DNA from: Synechococcus sp. UW140
GTDB taxonomy: Bacteria; Cyanobacteriota; Cyanobacteriia; PCC-6307; Cyanobiaceae
Direction: 5' to 3'
Assembly (NCBI GenBank): GCA_945878795.1
Contig: CAMDWF010000090.1
Span: forward strand, 1 to 8,037
DNA: 8,037 nucleotides
Below the pieces are notes generated by a model, which saw only the letters and a program-made list of their open reading frames with translations, did not search any database and had not been told where the DNA came from. The position numbers were made by a program, and so were the translations under genes. Shown in pieces: positions 6,206 through 8,037 of the stretch. Numbering within the stretch: the first letter of the stretch is position 1; each line of letters starts with the position of its first letter.

Positions 6206-6694
6206 TCAGGTTTGCATCGCAGCCAACTTGGGATGCCACCAGAGCCAGGCTTGGCGATTGATCAGGAGCCCAATCAGGAGCAGCAGCAACATTAAAAATA
6301 CCTGATCGCCGCGGGAGTCGGGGACAACAATATCGGCGATCAAATGGAATAAGTTGGTTACGCTATATACAACACTCAGCCAGAAATGCCAGCGGCGCCA
6401 GGGCCGCCAGGGACCATCACCGCAGCCATCACTGGCGGCCCAGCTGATCAGCAGTAGGGCCGCCAGCGGCAGCAAAAAATAGCCCATCATGGACCAATAC
6501 ACAAATGTCAATCGAGACGGATTGACGGTATTGCCGATAACTACGGAGAGGCCATGGAAGAGGGGCATCAAGCCAAGCTGAACATGAAATAACATCGCCA
6601 GCAGATAGGTTGTCCAGAGGCTGCGCAGCCGCAGCGCATGGTCGATGTAGCGGGGGTTGGCAGGGCCGCCGCTGGAGGAATGGGCAGGTGTCAT
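6206..6694 (-). CDS. Four-helix integral membrane protein, conserved-hypothetical type
   Basis: This 162-aa protein has four hydrophobic segments, about residues 28-52, 64-86, 102-125 and 131-147, with short loops and a Pro/Ser-rich N-terminus. Five His residues stand out: His37 and His47 in TM1 (MLFHVQLGLMPLFHG), His103 at the start of TM3, His117 within TM3 (NLFHLIADIV), and His154 near the C-terminus. In-membrane His pairs can bind heme or metal, but no known motif is present, so this is only a possibility. I recall similar unnamed cyanobacterial membrane proteins but no named family. Its base composition is unusual: I count 60 G/C in 120 bases at 6241-6360, well below the neighbouring genes. 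ATG 6694 is the first start in frame. The gene is divergent from the exported-protein pair that begins at 6931. Confidence 0.78.
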   Translation of the reverse strand: MTPAHSSSGGPANPRYIDHALRLRSLWTTYLLAMLFHVQLGLMPLFHGLSVVIGNTVNPSRLTFVYWSMMGYFLLPLAALLLISWAASDGCGDGPWRPWRRWHFWLSVVYSVTNLFHLIADIVVPDSRGDQVFLMLLLLLIGLLINRQAWLWWHPKLAAMQT

Positions 6695-6770
6695 TGCCGG
6701 TCACTTGCAGGTTTGGCAGCCCGCCATTCTCCTGGGCCCCAGCGCTGGTACTACCAAAGAGCGCAACCAC

Positions 6771-6806
6771 GATCAAATTGCGCGAATCAGTATCGCAATT
6801 TGTATC
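6771..6806. promoter_or_regulatory. Imperfect 12-bp inverted repeat in divergent intergenic region
   Basis: GATCAAATTGCG (6771-6782) is mirrored by CGCAATTTG-T-ATC (6794-6806), a 12-bp dyad with one bulged T and an 11-bp centre. It lies in the 236-bp gap between the membrane gene (start 6694) and the exported pair (start 6931). That is a suitable place for an operator controlling one or both directions, or for an RNA hairpin. A TTGTTAAAAAG stretch at about 6848-6858 is the most A/T-rich spot nearer the plus-strand gene and could contain a -10 element. No complete promoter is convincing. Confidence 0.45.
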
Positions 6807-6930
6807 ACTTGCCCCAGTCCTGGCCAAGGGGATCACAGGCCGGGCAGATTGTTAAAAAGTCCTGTCGATGGTCTTCCTCTGTCGGGATTCCTGCCAACCC
6901 ATCCGGATTTTGACCCTGAAATCTCTTTTC

Positions 6931-7470
6931 ATGCCCTCCCTTCAGACCCATCGCCGCGCCGGTTGTCTAGCGGGGGCCGTTAGTGCCTGGCTCGGTAGCG
7001 TTGTGGTGCTGGGCAGTTTGACGCCTTTGCCCCTGCAGGCCGCCGCCCCGGCCCCGGGTCCATCGCTGCTCTACCGGTTGGCCACCACCTGCGCTGTGGC
7101 AGGGGCGCCGCCCGTCAATTGCAGTGTCGAAGCGGTGGATGAAGGCAGCAGCACCCTCTATCGCCACACCATCGGCAAGGACATCCAGATCGTGCGCATC
7201 ACCGACGACCCTGTGAGCATGACCCTTTGGAACGGGTCGGCCAAGAAATGGGAGTCGCTGCGCAACGCTTCGGCGCGCTTCTCCGCCAACACTGTGTGCT
7301 TCAACGATCGCGACCTTTGTGTGATCAATCCCAATTACCTCAACAGTGTTCGCCAGGACGATCTCAAGGGGCGCTTCCGGGGCCGGGACCTGATCAAGGT
7401 TCATTTTGATGCGGCAGGTCGTGTTGATGCCTCCTGCTACGACGACGCCTGTGCCCTGGTGAAGCCATGA
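6931..7470 (+). CDS. Exported cysteine-paired hypothetical protein
   Basis: This 179-aa protein has an N-terminal signal peptide: HRR (residues 7-9), a hydrophobic core (about 11-36) and a likely cleavage site after LQAAA (35-39). The mature part has six Cys arranged as three close pairs, 54/64, 123/130 and 169/174, which suits three disulfides outside the cytoplasm. Visible segments include LYRHTIGKDIQIVRITDD (77-93 region), a Trp-containing centre (100, 107) and INPNYLNSVRQDDLKGRFRG (132-151). I recognise no domain. The frame is open upstream to ATG 6868, but that would add 21 residues in front of the signal peptide; ATG 6931 is preferred although no ribosome binding site is evident. Its stop overlaps the next gene's start as ATGA, so the two are probably translated together. 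Confidence 0.78.
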   Translation: MPSLQTHRRAGCLAGAVSAWLGSVVVLGSLTPLPLQAAAPAPGPSLLYRLATTCAVAGAPPVNCSVEAVDEGSSTLYRHTIGKDIQIVRITDDPVSMTLWNGSAKKWESLRNASARFSANTVCFNDRDLCVINPNYLNSVRQDDLKGRFRGRDLIKVHFDAAGRVDASCYDDACALVKP

Positions 7471-8037
7471 AGCAGCTCGCCAGACTTTGTCTCGTCATGG
7501 CCGGTGTGCTGGCCATGCCTGCGGTGCCCTCGCGGGCGGCCCAGGCTCTCGCTCAAGACTCTTCTGCCATGGCGAGCCCGGGTTTGATCGCCCGTGGTGG
7601 CGGTGGGCGTGGCGGCGGCGGTGGAGGCCGTGGCGGTGGTGGCTTCTCGGGCGGCGGCGGCCGCAGTGGCTTCAGTGGCGCCGGTTCAGCAAATGGTCTC
7701 AATCGGGGCGCCAGTCGGCCCCAGGGGGGCTGGGCCGATAACAGCCGCGGGACGCGCGCGGGCGGCGGCCCCTCCCTCGATCGCCAGCCGATCAGTCGGC
7801 CCAGCGGCGGCTTGCAACGGCCGGAAGGCGGTTTGGGCGCCAATCGGCCGGCCGGATCGCCCACCTTGGGGGATCGCACCATCAATGGCGGTGATCGTAC
7901 TTTCAACGGCGGTGATCGAAACTTCAATACGGGAGATCGCACTTTCAATACGGGAGATCGCCGTTTCAACGCGGGCGATAGAAACTTCAACGGCCAGGTG
8001 AATCGCAACTGGGACCGCACCGTCAACATCAATAATG
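7467..8037 (+). CDS. Secreted Gly/Arg-rich protein with GDR-x-F-N tandem repeats, C-terminus outside window
   Basis: The 190 visible residues begin with a signal peptide (hydrophobic residues 8-20, likely cleavage after ALA at 27-29). A Gly-rich block with RGGGG units follows (44-71), then a linker rich in Arg, Pro and Gly with the recurring motif (I/A)SRP (about 82-130), then six tandem 7-residue repeats GDR-x-(F/I)-N-x (135-176). The next visible stretch, QVNRNWDRTVNINN, is Asn/Arg-rich. The frame runs off the right edge, so any C-terminal domain is unseen. No known family is recognised; the layout resembles extracellular low-complexity or surface proteins. The RGG-like block is unusual for an exported protein and is not taken as RNA binding. 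ATG 7467 overlaps the upstream stop (ATGA), implying an operon with the Cys-paired protein. Confidence 0.8.
   Translation, partial: MKQLARLCLVMAGVLAMPAVPSRAAQALAQDSSAMASPGLIARGGGGRGGGGGGRGGGGFSGGGGRSGFSGAGSANGLNRGASRPQGGWADNSRGTRAGGGPSLDRQPISRPSGGLQRPEGGLGANRPAGSPTLGDRTINGGDRTFNGGDRNFNTGDRTFNTGDRRFNAGDRNFNGQVNRNWDRTVNINN
7869..7994 (+). repeat. Six tandem 21-bp coding repeats (GDR-x-F-N)
   Basis: Six contiguous 21-bp units encode GDRTING, GDRTFNG, GDRNFNT, GDRTFNT, GDRRFNA and GDRNFNG. The third and fourth units are nearly identical at DNA level, sharing TTCAATACGGGAGATCGC, while the outer units differ at third positions. That pattern suggests recent duplication in the middle of an older array. 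Unit gain or loss preserves the frame. Confidence 0.9.

Noticed and set aside
6429..6836. Minus-strand frame overlapping the membrane protein and the intergenic region
   Set aside because: The overlapping frame at 6206-6694 has four clear membrane helices; this alternative has none and crosses the intergenic dyad.
7592..7680. Gly/Arg-rich block as an RNA-binding RGG box
   Set aside because: The protein has a signal peptide and is exported, so RNA binding is not the obvious role; the similarity is compositional only.
7553..8032. Minus-strand open frame with repeated RSPxLK units
   Set aside because: It is the complement of the GDR-x-F-N repeat gene; the plus strand has a signal peptide and an ATGA junction to an upstream gene.

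Overview
This window looks like a piece of a high-GC unicellular cyanobacterium of the Cyanobium / freshwater Synechococcus type. The evidence is a recognisable DUF1830 protein (a cyanobacterial family), an FtsH-like Zn protease without an ATPase domain and several proteins that read like picocyanobacterial conserved hypotheticals, one HIP1 octamer (GCGATCGC), high GC, frequent GTG starts and few clear Shine-Dalgarno sites. The assignment is inference; no rRNA or other taxonomic marker is present. I found no tRNA, rRNA, CRISPR array or transposase.

Positions 1-2265 hold a tight minus-strand cluster. In transcription order it is a 262-aa conserved hypothetical with a disordered Arg/Gly-rich tail, a two-helix membrane Zn protease with an M41/FtsH-type HEAGH site but no AAA module, and larC (nickel insertion for the nickel-pincer cofactor), which runs off the left edge. 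The junctions are a 7-bp gap and a 4-bp GTGA overlap, so the three are probably co-transcribed. A 108-bp gap separates this cluster from a divergent gene for a membrane-anchored TPR protein (2374-3267). The 3' end of that gene overlaps tail-to-tail by 59 bp with a small minus-strand secreted protein gene (3209-3526).

Positions 3597-5258 carry exodeoxyribonuclease III (xth) and an M23 LytM-type peptidase on the plus strand. A 211-bp spacer follows, with two adjacent GC-rich hairpins that could also fold in an alternative way. Then comes an 80-aa DUF1830 gene containing a run of nine T. A convergent minus-strand pair follows: a type III J-domain protein and a four-helix membrane protein whose base composition is clearly lower in GC than its neighbours.

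From 6931 to the right edge there is a plus-strand pair of exported proteins joined by an ATGA overlap: a 179-aa protein whose mature part has six Cys in three close pairs, and a Gly/Arg-rich secreted protein with six tandem 7-residue GDR-x-(F/I)-N repeats, cut by the window end. A 12-bp imperfect dyad lies between this pair and the divergent membrane gene. Most of the window is ordinary housekeeping. The exported pair and the larC/protease/hypothetical cluster are the least explained parts.
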